Below, in pieces: positions 53,830 through 63,735 of a stretch of 64,000 nt of DNA; position 1 is the first letter of the stretch, and the number at the start of each line of letters is the position of its first letter. The notes beneath the pieces were generated by a model. That model was not told the origin of the DNA. It ran no database searches and saw nothing but the letters and a program-made list of their open reading frames with translations. Both the position numbers and the translations under genes were made by a program. The DNA is from Tretioscincus oriximinensis. Taxonomy: Eukaryota > Chordata > Lepidosauria > Squamata > Gymnophthalmidae. The stretch spans positions 2,872,192 through 2,936,191 of the forward strand of contig JAJVDF010000003.1 of assembly GCA_022410635.1 (NCBI GenBank), in the 5' to 3' direction.

Positions 53830-53965
53830 TTTTATTTTCTCTGCAGTTAATTCATTGACTTNTTCTCCTTCTGCTCCATCTCTTTTATAAATTTGGCCCA
53901 ATATATAATTTTATTTCTCCATGAGTTGCTCTGTTAATTCCTCAATTTTGATGTTTCTTTAGACT
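53830..53965. repeat. Unnamed repeat segment (shared with 15618-15780)
   Basis: 'tctccttctgctccatctct', 'ttataaatttggcccaata' and 'tctccatgagttgctctgtt'. Confidence 0.5.
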
Positions 53966-54315
53966 TCAAAGCCTGTGATTAGAAGTCCACCTTTAATTTT
54001 CTTGTAGAAAGTCTTCGACTGTGTTCTCATGGGGGTGAAAGAATTGTGAAGTGAATTCAGTTCCNNCAACCGTTTTCTTCTATTTTCAGCTCTTAACCTC
54101 TATACCACCATGTCTCTCCAGCATCTCCAAAGCAGCTTAGAGGTGGTAGCATCCATACATTGCAGCCTTAAAGATCATTTTGCATTTCTAAAATCTTTTA
54201 ATGTAGTTCAGAGATGGGTTGGAAATGCCAGTGTCCACATACTACCACTTCCAAGCCACTTTTAAGCTTCTTTTTAAAATGTGTGTGGATGTAGATTAGG
54301 TTGCTGTTCCAATAC

Positions 54316-54400
54316 AAAATTTTAATCCATTTTTGGTCCTGAAGCAATTTTTCCAGGTTTAATCCAGTTCTTCAGTCTGAAGATGGATTAAAACTATGTG
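54316..54400. mobile_element. Palindromic element H, copy 1
   Basis: 'ttttaatccatttttggtcc' paired with 'agtctgaagatggattaaaa', with 'aggtttaatccagttc' in the middle. The same plan occurs at 62617-62720. Confidence 0.5.
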
Positions 54401-54619
54401 TTGAAACAACACCAAACTGGCAAAAAGACAGTGGGCATAACAGTGGATAGCAATGAAGCAAAAATGCTTCCCTTTATTAAAATAAATAAAGTCATAAACT
54501 GGTTAGTTAAATACACCAATTTGCATAAAAACAGAAAGTGATAAACTGGCGAAGGGCATGATTTCCATAAAAAAGACCTGTCTTAAAGCCCTCTTAGTTC
54601 TACCTCTACTCTCAATAAA
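54401..54619. other. No recognised feature
   Basis: Nothing supported. Confidence 0.3.
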
Positions 54620-54850
54620 AAGGGGACAGGGCTTTCTTGGTGTTGGCTCCCATGATTTTGGAATTGTTCTTCCTTTGAGGTGAGTCAAATTTCTTCATTA
54701 CAGACCTTCAGAAAATCATTGAAGACACATCTATTTCGCCAGCTTTCCCTCCTCACTTTCAGGCACTGTCATTGTTTTTAAATATTCCTTTGTATGCTGT
54801 TTTAGTAATGTTACCCACCCTCTAACTTTTGGGTAAATAAATAAATAATA
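54620..54850 (+). mobile_element. L2-type LINE 3' end
   Basis: 'ggctcccatgattttggaat', 'cagaaaatcattgaagacac' and 'ttttgggtaaataaataaat'. Confidence 0.65.
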
Positions 54851-55439
54851 CATAAAACTGCTTTAATGATCTCATTAAAGCAGTATGTGTTTCTTTTGCA
54901 TGTTATTTTCAGAAAATATTACTGTCAATAGAGTTGTTTACTAAACTGAAGAATGCCTGAAAACCCAACAATGAATCTCTAAATACAGTTTCTCGCATCC
55001 AGTACTGTAAATAACATTAAGCATTATGTAAGTTGCTTCTTCAGCAAACCTCTACACTTACAATGAGTGGTTCAGCTTTCTTCACTGTGGAATTGTACTC
55101 TTTTCCTTCTTAATTTCTTACTTGCTAGCTTAATTAGCTGTTTAAATATTTTATTTGATAGCCAAGTAATGCTAATGTTTTTATGAAAAGAAAACCCAGT
55201 AAGAGCTAGGACGTGATGTTCCAAAAATGTTGTTCTATAAAACATTACTTCCTTTATGTTGTTAGGCCGCTTCTGCCACATGGAGGCAGCAGAAGGCATC
55301 TAAGCCAATTGTGAAAGTACAGAACCAAAGAGCATCCATACAGTATTAATCTATTCTGGGATTAATGGGTACTTTTATGTATTCTTTTTCTAACTTTTAT
55401 TCATCTTTCCTTACAATATATTCTGAGTTTTGTCATTTT
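54851..55439. other. No recognised feature
   Basis: Nothing supported; 75-codon minus frame has no motif. Confidence 0.3.
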
Positions 55440-55665
55440 GTCAGCTCTAGACCAGCGATATTTTCCATTAATATGACATCCTCTCCTGACAGACATTTTG
55501 TTTGTAAGTTGTCAAGAGGACGTTCAGTAGTCCCAGCTCCCAAATGATATTGGATAGCTTGGTGACAGTATCAGATCCTTTCACCTCTCGTGCTCGTAAT
55601 ATCTCATCAACACTATCCGCACATTGCCCCTTTCCATGAGAACCCCTTATACAGCTAATCTTCCC
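55440..55665 (-). repeat. Unnamed repeat family Z, copy 3
   Basis: Minus strand: 'gaggtgaaaggatctgatac', 'agctatccaatatcatttgg', 'gactactgaacgtcctcttg' and 'acaacttacaaacaaaatg'. Confidence 0.65.
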
Positions 55666-55811
55666 AGTAAACCAAACCTGGGTTATTGGAACTAAAACTG
55701 ATATTTGTCAAATTATATAATAAGCTGGTGCAGCAAATGCAACAAAAATCCACTTGAAAATAGATTATTGATCCTGTTTGGACACAGCTGTGTGCTGCAT
55801 TCAAACTGCAC

Positions 55812-55948
55812 TTTTTTCAACATCTGAAGAAGTAGTCTTGTTTATAAAAGCTCAGGCCTCTTATCCCTATTACTTGTTAGTCTCTAGAGTGCTACAAGAT
55901 TTGCTTGCTAGATTTCTTTGGTCAAAGGCTAACATGGCTATTTAGATC
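55812..55948. mobile_element. Foldback element F, right half
   Basis: 'catctgaagaagtagtcttg', 'cttgttagtctctagagtgc', 'atttgcttgctagatttctt' and the end 'ggctaacatggctattta'. Confidence 0.75.
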
Positions 55949-56104
55949 ATGCATAATTATTTTGGCATTTTTCATGCTTGAAAGCACACAAGACTTTCTT
56001 TCATCTGTTGCCTTTCCTCCCCCCAAAAACCTTCCTATGGTTCTTTATACAGTCCAGTTTCTGAGTGGGTGATCCACAGCCCTTCCAATAGTAGAAGATC
56101 TATC

Positions 56105-56163
56105 TGTTTGTCCATCTGTCTGTCCATCTCTCCATCATCTATCTATCTATTTATCTATCTAAA
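56105..56163. repeat. TCTA-type microsatellite
   Basis: CTGTC/CCATC units leading to TCTATCTATCTATT, immediately before a SINE. Confidence 0.9.
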
Positions 56164-56175
56164 NTATATTTGTGT

Positions 56176-56352
56176 CTTTTGATGGGAGTGTCAGACTCTT
56201 ATTTGGTAGAGTCCCAGTTCAAATCTGCACTCCCCACAAAGCCAGCTGGCCAAAAGTTCTTTGGAGATCTCTGAGCCCCACTACTTCACAAAGAGATTTT
56301 CTTCAGCTTGGGAAAAGCAGGATATAAAAACCAACTCTTGTTCTTCTTCTTC
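56176..56352 (+). repeat. tRNA-derived SINE (family A)
   Basis: 'tcagactcttatttggtaga', 'cccagttcaaatctgcactc' (box B region), 'ccacaaagccagctggcc', 'ctctgagccccactacttca' and 'gcaggatataaaaaccaact' with a TTC tail. Confidence 0.75.
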
Positions 56353-56420
56353 ATGCTCCCTACCTTTCTTTGCTAGTCTCTAAGGTGCTATGAAACCCTC
56401 TTGCTAGTATTTAAGGAAAG
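56353..56420. mobile_element. Foldback element F, right arm
   Basis: 'catgctccctacctttcttt', 'gctagtctctaaggtgctat' and 'gaaaccctcttgctagtat'. With the microsatellite before the SINE, this looks like one F copy split by the SINE. Confidence 0.65.
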
Positions 56421-56799
56421 TTGTGGAGTACTATTTAAAAACTTTCAGTGCTGCAACCATCCCTCAAAGCAAGGTATTATTACAGTAACAGAATGATCTT
56501 GTTGGGCTCCTGAAGGCTAGCATAAAGAACAAGAACAAATATTAACAGCACATTGTAAAGGTTCTTTTCATTAAGTCCCAAGTAATCATGAACCCTTATA
56601 AAAGCAGCACAAGTACAAATATGATCTTTTCAGTGGAGAGAGTTTTATGTGGATGTTCCTTCATTATTAATGGTTAAATATGGGTAAGGCAGTATCATTT
56701 CAAATGTGAATCCATATTCCCCCACATAAAAACATAATTGTATCTGTTCTTGCTCCTCTACCAGCATCACTTCTAAGATCATTTATGACATCTTGAAGC
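56421..56799. other. No recognised feature
   Basis: Nothing supported. Confidence 0.3.
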
Positions 56800-57195
56800 C
56801 TTTCCCTTTTTAAAACGGTTGCTGGCTGCCACTTCTAAAGCAAAAGAGCCATTTGTAAACAAAATGGTGATTCATTATTGAAGCTGAAGGGCATCGTTTT
56901 TACCTGGATGTAAATTTATCATTTTTTAATGCCTCCCAGCTTGACGCCTGAAATCTCATCAAGCCCTCAGAAAGCTTCGTTGACACAGATTGATGACCCA
57001 AACAATTAACTTAATAAAGGAATCAGCAAGCGTAGGTTGGCAGTGAGCAATGGAAGCCTGGGCCAAAGCAATCCCTAATGTAAGCCTAATGAAGTTAAAA
57101 AGAGTTGCAGGATTCTCTATTTATTTGCATAGAGGAGTTTGAATTAGACATTTTTCGACCCCTTGCTTTTTCTATGGTACTGTGACCTCAAGGAA
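56800..57195. promoter_or_regulatory. Candidate conserved non-coding element
   Basis: No repeat word of the window occurs here. Motifs include ATTTGCAT (octamer, complement ATGCAAAT) at about 57124, 'acaattaactt' at about 57003 and CAAGCCCTCAGAAAGCTTCG. The balanced composition and the motif density resemble enhancer-type conserved elements, but conservation is not testable here. Confidence 0.3.
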
Positions 57196-57503
57196 GCAAC
57201 GTTTTAAAACGAAATGGTAACAAAACAAGACATAATCATGGGTTGGCTTAAACATCACAGCAAGATGAAGCATGCTTGGAAAACTTCCATCATCCAAGGA
57301 AAAGTGTCAAGGATAGAATTCCTGCCTAGAAATAGTTAAGGTTTCACTCAGGTCCAGTAAATAATAGTTGGTTGTCTACAATTTTAGAGGGATTAAGTTT
57401 GAACATTTGGAATGTTGAGTTCTGGTCATTCATTGGCTGTGTTTTGGGGAATATTCTAGAATGAGTCACTGCTGGCTACTGATTCATCAGGGCCACTGAT
57501 AGA
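57196..57503. other. No recognised feature
   Basis: Nothing supported. Confidence 0.3.
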
Positions 57504-57720
57504 ACATAAGAACATAAGAAGAGCCATACTGGATCAGGCCACAGCCCATCGAGTCCAGCATTCTGTGTCACACAAAGGCCCACCAGATGCACCTGGGCAG
57601 TCCGAACAGAGGAAAGCAAAATATGCTGCTCCTGTTCGTGACTCCCTGCAAATGGTATTTCAAAAGTCCTGCCTGTTGCTCCATCCCGGAGGCTACATCC
57701 AGACAACTATCTTAGACAAC
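57504..57720 (-). mobile_element. CR1-type LINE 3' UTR
   Basis: 'gaacataagaacataagaag' (reversed tail), 'catcgagtccagcattctgt', 'ccaccagatgcacctgggca' and 'gttgctccatcccggaggct'. Nearly free of decay, so it is one of the younger copies. Confidence 0.85.
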
Positions 57721-57837
57721 TGATGTTACACTATAAAAGAGTGATGTGCCAGATAGCTCACCACTCCAGTTCTGATTAAGCTGCCTGTTGCAGAGCCATT
57801 TAATAAGTCACTTTTCAAACACATTGTTGAAGGTGGG

Positions 57838-58015
57838 GTCACTTGACTTCTAGTGTCCTGCCCAACACCGATGTCATTTCCTGTTCTGGTTCCAAGATGT
57901 CATTTTAGTAATGGTCGGGGCCAGAAGTCATAGAACCAAAAAGGCTGGAAAAGGTGAAGCTGGGCTGGGCGATGAAGTTTCCCCTCATATGAGTTTTATA
58001 GAAGTTTCTTAGTTT
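57838..58015. repeat. Repeat family P, copy
   Basis: 'cctgcccaacaccgatgtca', 'tttcctgttctggttcca', 'agatgtcattttagtaatgg' and 'agaagtcatagaaccaaaaa' match 63095-63230. Confidence 0.6.
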
Positions 58016-58199
58016 GATTCTTTACCAGGGTTGGGGAAACCAAGGCCCAGTGGGTGGATGTGGCCCACAGATCCATTTGGTCACCGGCCTGCTCCCTGAG
58101 GAGCCATTTCACACACTGGCATGCTCTCTGAAAACCATNAGGCTTCCCTGGTTAAATAATGGTTCCTCACTTTGTTAAAATATGAAGTGAAATACAAAA

Positions 58200-58390
58200 A
58201 GGGAAGAAGGAAGGCCTAGGAGAGAAAGAGGTGGTGAGGGGATGGGGGAATAAGTCTGTGGGTTTGGGTGGGAGAATGGGATGAGGAAGGAAGGGGATGT
58301 AGCCTGAGTGAGGTGTGTGGCCTGGATGTGGCTGGGTGGGATAGGGGTGTGGCCTTGGGTTGGGGTGGTGATATGGCCCTTGAGTGATGT
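58200..58390. repeat. GT/GA-rich low-complexity tract
   Basis: Runs of GGGTGTGG and GGAAGG words giving two spurious Pro/His-rich minus frames. Confidence 0.75.
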
Positions 58391-58868
58391 TATAAACATT
58401 CAAGTCGTGCCTTGCAAAAAAAAGGTTCCCTACCCATTTTATGCCATCGCTGCCTGAGGGACCTCTGATAGACCGTCTGTGGCCAGAGACTCAAGTCCAG
58501 CAGGGTCTTCCTCATCTGAGTCCTCAATGGATGAAGAAGGAAACAAGTCACATCCACCACTAAACTATATTGTGGGAATGATTTGAAGGCTCAGGAGCTT
58601 ATTGATGGTGGGTGAATATGGGTTCCCCAGAATCCGCTCTGCAACCTAGTTATTTCTTTACATGGATGATGTAGGTATTGGTTTTTGAAATAAATAAATG
58701 AAATGAAATGATTCTTTTCTCAATAGATTTTGTCTGACCATATGAACCAATTATGTACGTCATGCAGAAGTAAAAGAAATCAGAAAACATGTGGATACTT
58801 TTTCATTTCCTTTGTACAAATTCTGGGGATGTTACCTGCATTTAATAAACACGTTGAGTTATGAATGA
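58391..58868. other. No recognised feature
   Basis: Nothing supported; a short AAATAAATG run at 58692-58705. Confidence 0.3.
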
Positions 58869-58869
58869 C

Positions 58870-58900
58870 TTTATCATCATCATCATCATCATCATCATTA
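58870..58900. repeat. ATC trinucleotide repeat
   Basis: (ATC)n run of about 30 bp. Confidence 0.9.
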
Positions 58901-58939
58901 TCACTCTCATCGTTTACAAGAATGGAAAGTTGCCTTAAT

Positions 58940-58990
58940 AAATAATTAATATTTTTTTTTGTACTTGTATCCTGCCCTATACCTGTTGTT
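58940..58990 (-). repeat. L2-type LINE 3' tail fragment
   Basis: 'taaataattaatatttttt' then 'gtacttgtatcctgccctat' in antisense. Confidence 0.4.
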
Positions 58991-59044
58991 CAATATTTGT
59001 GATCTGACACAATAATTCTTCTAAATTATTATGGTGTATTGAAA

Positions 59045-59112
59045 CTTATATTGACCAGGGAGTTGGCCTTATAAACCTGAAAGTCTTTTCCAACTCTATG
59101 GCTACTTTTCCA
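59045..59112 (+). mobile_element. CR1 LINE 3' tail
   Basis: 'gaccagggagttggccttat' and 'ccaactctatggctactttt', the ATGATTCT-type CR1 end, decayed. Confidence 0.5.
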
Positions 59113-59540
59113 TTACAAGTTTTTAAAAAGCAAGACAACACGTTCACAAGAATGTCCCCATTTACCTCCAATCTTTCTCACAGTTCTCTCTCTGTCTTCA
59201 TTACATCCTAACATTCTCGAGACACTACAAACCCCAGAATTCTCTGTAATCCTGCATACAATTCCAAGCATTCTCAGCAAGCCAACAGCCAATGAGCTTT
59301 TTCCAATTTTTCACTCTGAAGGTTCGAAATAGCTTTTTTACAGACTTCACAAAATGCTGACTGCTGAATTGGATGAAATGTGATGGCTATTTACTCTCTA
59401 GCAGACCTTTTGAGCGAATTGAATGCTGGATACACATGGTTCCATGAGCTGGACAGAAGGTAACAAAACATGCAGGAAAATGTGTGTGGGGATCAGGCCT
59501 AAGATTCAATGATCTATTACTCTAAAGGAGGCTGAATGGG
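59113..59540. other. Unclassified repeat-like segment
   Basis: 59225-59345 ('actacaaaccccagaattct', 'caatgagctttttccaat') shares wording with 25.07-25.15 kb. No coding feature. Confidence 0.35.
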
Positions 59541-59636
59541 GTATGCCATAGTCTACACTGGCATGTGGATGACCAAGCTTTGTATCTCCATACAAAGCTT
59601 GGCCANCCACATGGCAGTGTAGACTATGTGGTATAC
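59541..59636. mobile_element. Palindrome with ~45-bp arms
   Basis: Left 'gtatgccatagtctacactg' to 'accaagctttgta' and right 'tacaaagcttggccan' to 'tgtggtatac' are inverse with a 2-bp indel and a few changes. The loop is 6 bp. A second small palindrome (ttaatctgag ... ctcagattaa) follows at 59644-59669. Confidence 0.7.
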
Positions 59637-59669
59637 GGGAGCTTTAATCTGAGATATAACTCAGATTAA

Positions 59670-61001
59670 GGTTCAGAGGGAACAGGGCTAGAAATACATT
59701 TCTGACACTTTTGGTAACAGACGTACAAACCTTTCTAAACTAACTGAAATATGTAGACAATTTTATTGCACAATGTGTTCATACAAATAGATGGATAACT
59801 AAGACAAGCAGCATGCACACATATAATGCACAGCTTTGCCTGATGGTCTAAATCCTATGTGCTATAAAGATTGCTTTGCTTCTGCTCTTCCCATAAATTA
59901 CCAGATGCCACCGTGTCTTAGCACACTTTACCTGCTCAAATTGCTGGCATCATTAACTCACTTTATATTATCTCATTCCTCTTGCTGCCCAACCTGTCAC
60001 CTCTCTGCTTTTTCCAGCTTCTCCTTTCTTGACAGATGCACTCCCTATAAAACCTCAATCACGCACACACACCGCCCCCGTTCTCTGCTTTTCTGTTGTT
60101 TTTCTTCACAGCCTTTGCTATAACGTGAACCTCCTCTCGAGAGCGCTCTTGCTTCATGCTGATCCGCTGCATATCACAAAAGCCACAGCAGGCTTGGTGA
60201 CTTGGCATAAGAAGTGTAATATGCTCTTGTACATTAGCTGACTCTGGAGAGTGTGGATTTTATGCTTTTATTTACAAAGGNCATTTGTTAGCTCTACAAA
60301 AAATATATGTGTTGCACATTAAAGCTGCCGTATACCAGCAAGCTCTTTGTTAGGGAATATATATATGCTCAGAATGTATCCCTACTTTAGCATTAAAACC
60401 TTTCATATAATCAGTCAGCATGTGCAAGACAACCACATCGTCCATACACTAACAAGTAGGAAAAATTCTGCATTACATATTAAAGTCAGCATGATTCTGG
60501 ATTTCAGAACTGTCTAATAGACACCACTCTATTTGAAGTGCAATAAAAAGTGAGGATGCTGTGGAGAGGCACAACATACTTTACAGAAATTCCAAACACA
60601 GTGTATTAAATAAAAAAATCTCCTGTAACCCTCTCATAAAAAAGTGATATTCATTGTCTGCAATCATGTGGATTGCATCAGAGTAAGTCCCATACACACC
60701 ACTGAGTTTTTTNAAAACTTATTTCCAACAAAGGATAGAGAAGAGAGGAGAAAAATGGATTGTACTGAACTTATCTGACATACTTGACAGCTGAAGGTGA
60801 CAAAATGAGTCCTTGAATACAATGTGATAAAATGTCATGCAACATTCATGACAAGAATCACTTCTCTCTTCTTAACCTGTCACTGTTCAGTACATTAAAT
60901 TCTGTATTCTAATTGCACGACCCGCTTCTATAAAAGCTTAAGGAACCGTTTACATTCTGGTTTGGAAGTTCTTAGATCTTGTAGAATTGCACAATCAAAT
61001 T
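59670..61001. other. No recognised gene; unique-looking 60100-60960
   Basis: No repeat words found. 60120-60180 has several CpGs ('ctctcgagagcgctcttg'). 60880-60960 has TTAAATTC/TAATTGCACG motifs. It might include conserved non-coding sequence but nothing is firm. Confidence 0.3.
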
Positions 61002-61761
61002 AATTAGAAAAGGCTCAAAGAGTGGTAACATGGAAATGTTTTTGTAACACAAGGTACAAAAGAAGATCACAGAAGTGGGCATCAAAGTGGCAAATGCACT
61101 TCAATTTAAGCAAGTGCAAAGTCATGCACATTGGGATAAAGAACCCCAACTACTCCTACCACCTGATGGGAACCAAGCTTTCTGTGACCGAGCAAGAAAA
61201 GGATCTTGGGTGTTGGTGGACAATTCAATAAAGATGTCAACCCAGTGTGCAGCAGGAACAAAAAAGGCAAATTCCATGTTGGGGATCATTAGGAAAGGAA
61301 TCGAAAACACGTCAGCAAATATTGTTTTGTCTCTTTATAAATCTGTGGTGAGGCCACAGTTCGAATAATGTGTTCAGTTCTGGTTATCACATCTCAAGAG
61401 GGATGTTGCAGAACTAGAGAAAAGGGCAACAAGAATGATCAAGGATCTGAAGCATGTCCCCTATGAAGTCAGGCTGCAACATCTGGGCCTCTTCAGCCTT
61501 GAAAGGTNACGTTTGAGAGGTGATCTGATTGAAGTGTACAAAATCATGCATGGGATGGATAGGGTGATTAGAGAAAAAATGTTTTCTCTATCCCACAACA
61601 CTAGGACCAGAGGGCACTCCTTGAAACTGATGGGCAGAAAAGTGAGAACAGAGAAAGGAAAGTATTTTTTCACTTGGTCATCGGCCTGTGGAATTTACTT
61701 CCTGAAGATGTGGTGGTAGCTAACAGCCTGGATAGCTTCAAGACAGGACTAGNCAGGTTTA
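61002..61761 (+). mobile_element. CR1-type LINE, longest ORF2 fragment, 3' truncated
   Basis: Frame-shifted pieces: [122 protein letters not shown]. This covers the region after the RT core to near the ORF2 end. It stops at 'caggactagncaggttt' and lacks the 3' UTR and tail, contrary to the usual 5' truncation. Confidence 0.9.
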
Positions 61762-61799
61762 GAAAATAAAGAAAATACATAATTATTTTAGACTAGTAA

Positions 61800-62345
61800 A
61801 ATTAACCTGTTGCATTACGGTAATGCTGCAGGCTCTATCCCCTGCTCCTCCTCCTTCCCATCCATGCCTCCAGGCACTCCCTCCCTCCCTTGTCCCCTCC
61901 CAGCCTCCATTTTCCCCTTCGGGTGTTCCTACTTATCCAGGCCGGGGCATCACAATTGGTGCAATCAGCCCCACTGCCTTTCCCTGCCTTCCCCATCTGT
62001 CTTGGACATGTGTTGGGAGGGATAGTGGGGGCAGCGGTTTGCCAGACAGGGACCTTGGGCTCTTGTCGGCAACCTGTTGGGTAGGTGGTGATTCTGATCA
62101 CATCTCTCGCAATAGGTGCTGCCTCAGCCACCATTTTGGGTGGCAGCAGTTACATCACTGTCCTGGCATGGAGTCCTTTCGGGCTCCAGCAGGGGCTCAG
62201 GGTTCCTGTTTGGTGTTGTGCGAGGCCAGTTTCGCTGGCAGAAGGGCTATCGCCCTCCTGCCACAACTGTGCAAATGCGCCTATGGACTGTATGCGAAAT
62301 GACATCATGGTCTGTCAGCTCGTTTGTGTTTTATATATAAGGACA
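61800..62345. repeat. GC-rich unclassified repeat block
   Basis: Strongly GC-rich inside AT-rich DNA. Open in several overlapping frames on both strands (159 and 99 codons), which is a composition effect. 62168-62240 resembles 290-375. It could be the 5' or internal part of an unrecognised retroelement. Confidence 0.4.
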
Positions 62346-62616
62346 GATTGCTTTCATTGCATCCACAGGCAGTGAGAAAAAGTGAAATGTTGGCATATTT
62401 ATGTTAGGGTCACTAATCCACATTTAGGGTTACAAATTCCCCTTCAGCGTAGGGTGAGAAGATTAGCATCTACATATTGTNCTGCTTTTTTAAATGTGTG
62501 TGAACACAGCTGGTAGATTAATACTTAAATATAGTTAATAATAAAATGAATTGATGGACTTCATATTTCATAGACAAATTCATAGAAGTAACTGTGGCTG
62601 GAGTCAGACATGTTAT
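62346..62616. other. No recognised feature
   Basis: 'ggtcactaatccacattta' suggests DNA-element debris; nothing firm. Confidence 0.25.
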
Positions 62617-62722
62617 TTTAATCCATTGTCAGTTCTGAATAACTGGATTAAACCAGAAAAAAATCACATACTCTGGGTTTAGCGCAATTATTCGGGACTG
62701 AAGATGGATTGAAAGTATGTGT
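62617..62722. mobile_element. Palindromic element H, copy 2
   Basis: 'ttttaatccattgtcagttc' pairs with 'gggactgaagatggattgaa', the centre has 'ctggattaaaccagaaa'. Same plan as 54316-54400. Confidence 0.55.
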
Positions 62723-62744
62723 GTCTGGTTCTGGCCAATGGCTA

Positions 62745-62968
62745 CTGTTTGTCTTGGTTAGTGTCAGATTCTTTTCTGGAGTCTCTTGGTTTAATTCTGC
62801 CCTCTTTCGTGAAACTTGGTGACCTCAGGCTAGTCACAGTTCTTTGGAGCTCTCTCTGCCACACCTACATCACAAGGTGTCTGTTGTGAAGAGGTGATCA
62901 GAAGGTTATGTAAGCTGCTTTGAGTCACTTTAGGTTGAGAAAAGGAGAACACATCCTTCTCCTTGTTT
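62745..62968 (+). repeat. tRNA-derived SINE (family A)
   Basis: 'cttggttagtgtcagattct' (box A eroded), 'ctcttggtttaattctgcc' (box B eroded), 'gaaacttggtgacctcaggc', 'tgtctgttgtgaagaggtga' and 'taagctgctttgagtcactt'. Confidence 0.7.
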
Positions 62969-63054
62969 TTGTTACTGTTTTTGTTACTGTTACATTTTAG
63001 GCTTCCCTATGAGAGAGAAATTCAATTTTATGAGTTTCTCCCTTCCCTCTGCCC

Positions 63055-63250
63055 TGCCCACTGCCTGATGTTATTCTGGCGCCCCACCNCCCTGCCTTGC
63101 CCACCACGACTGATGTCATTTGCTGTTCCAGTTCCCGTATGCCATCTTAGTGATGGGGAGGGCTGGAAGTCATGTGACCAAAAAGGGGCTTGGCCAGAAA
63201 GGGCTGGGCTGAAAAAGGCATGAAAGTTTCCCTGCTGTATGGGTTTTGTA
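63055..63250. repeat. Repeat family P, copy
   Basis: 'cttgcccaccacgactgatg', 'catttgctgttccagttccc', 'tagtgatggggagggctgga' and 'aagtcatgtgaccaaaaagg'. Confidence 0.6.
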
Positions 63251-63495
63251 GTACATGGGTAGTACATGTAAGTACATATTTAGTGCTATATATTAACGTT
63301 AATAATAATAATTTGGAGAAGTTAAACCAGATTAAGGGGGTCGCCTAATCCACATTAATGCTTAGCTCAATGCTGCCTAGAACCTTACTATGCAGTTTCT
63401 TAGGGCCAAAGATTATAAACTCCCAAACTCCCTGTTTATATTTTTCCTTACAATTTTTCCAGGAACTTTTACTGATTGCTTCTCTGCAGCCCATT
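63251..63495. other. No recognised feature
   Basis: 'gttaaaccagattaaggg' and 'ctaatccacattaatg' may be debris of element H; nothing firm. Confidence 0.25.
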
Positions 63496-63499
63496 CCGA

Positions 63500-63735
63500 T
63501 TTAATGCATGTGCTACATAATCCCTCTTCTAGATCATTAATGAAGATGTTAAATAAGACCATCACTAACTCTGCTCCCCATGGAACTTCACTAGAGATCC
63601 TTTTATTTTTTTCCAGCTCAATTTATCAACAGTGTTTGCTAGAAAATTACTTGAAAGACACAACAAGCCAGCCCACCTGCTTAGCTATATTCTCTACAGG
63701 GAGCACATTGCATCAATTTATCTAAAAACTTTTCA
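63500..63735 (-). mobile_element. Old CR1-type LINE ORF2 fragment
   Basis: 'gatcattaatgaagatgtta', 'aataagaccatcactaact' and 'ccccatggaacttcacta' follow the antisense wording of the reverse transcriptase region of CR1-like elements. Highly decayed; assignment from remembered wording. Confidence 0.45.

Noticed and set aside
61823..62302. 159-codon plus-strand open frame
   Set aside because: Lies in a GC-rich repeat block that is open in several frames on both strands; composition effect.
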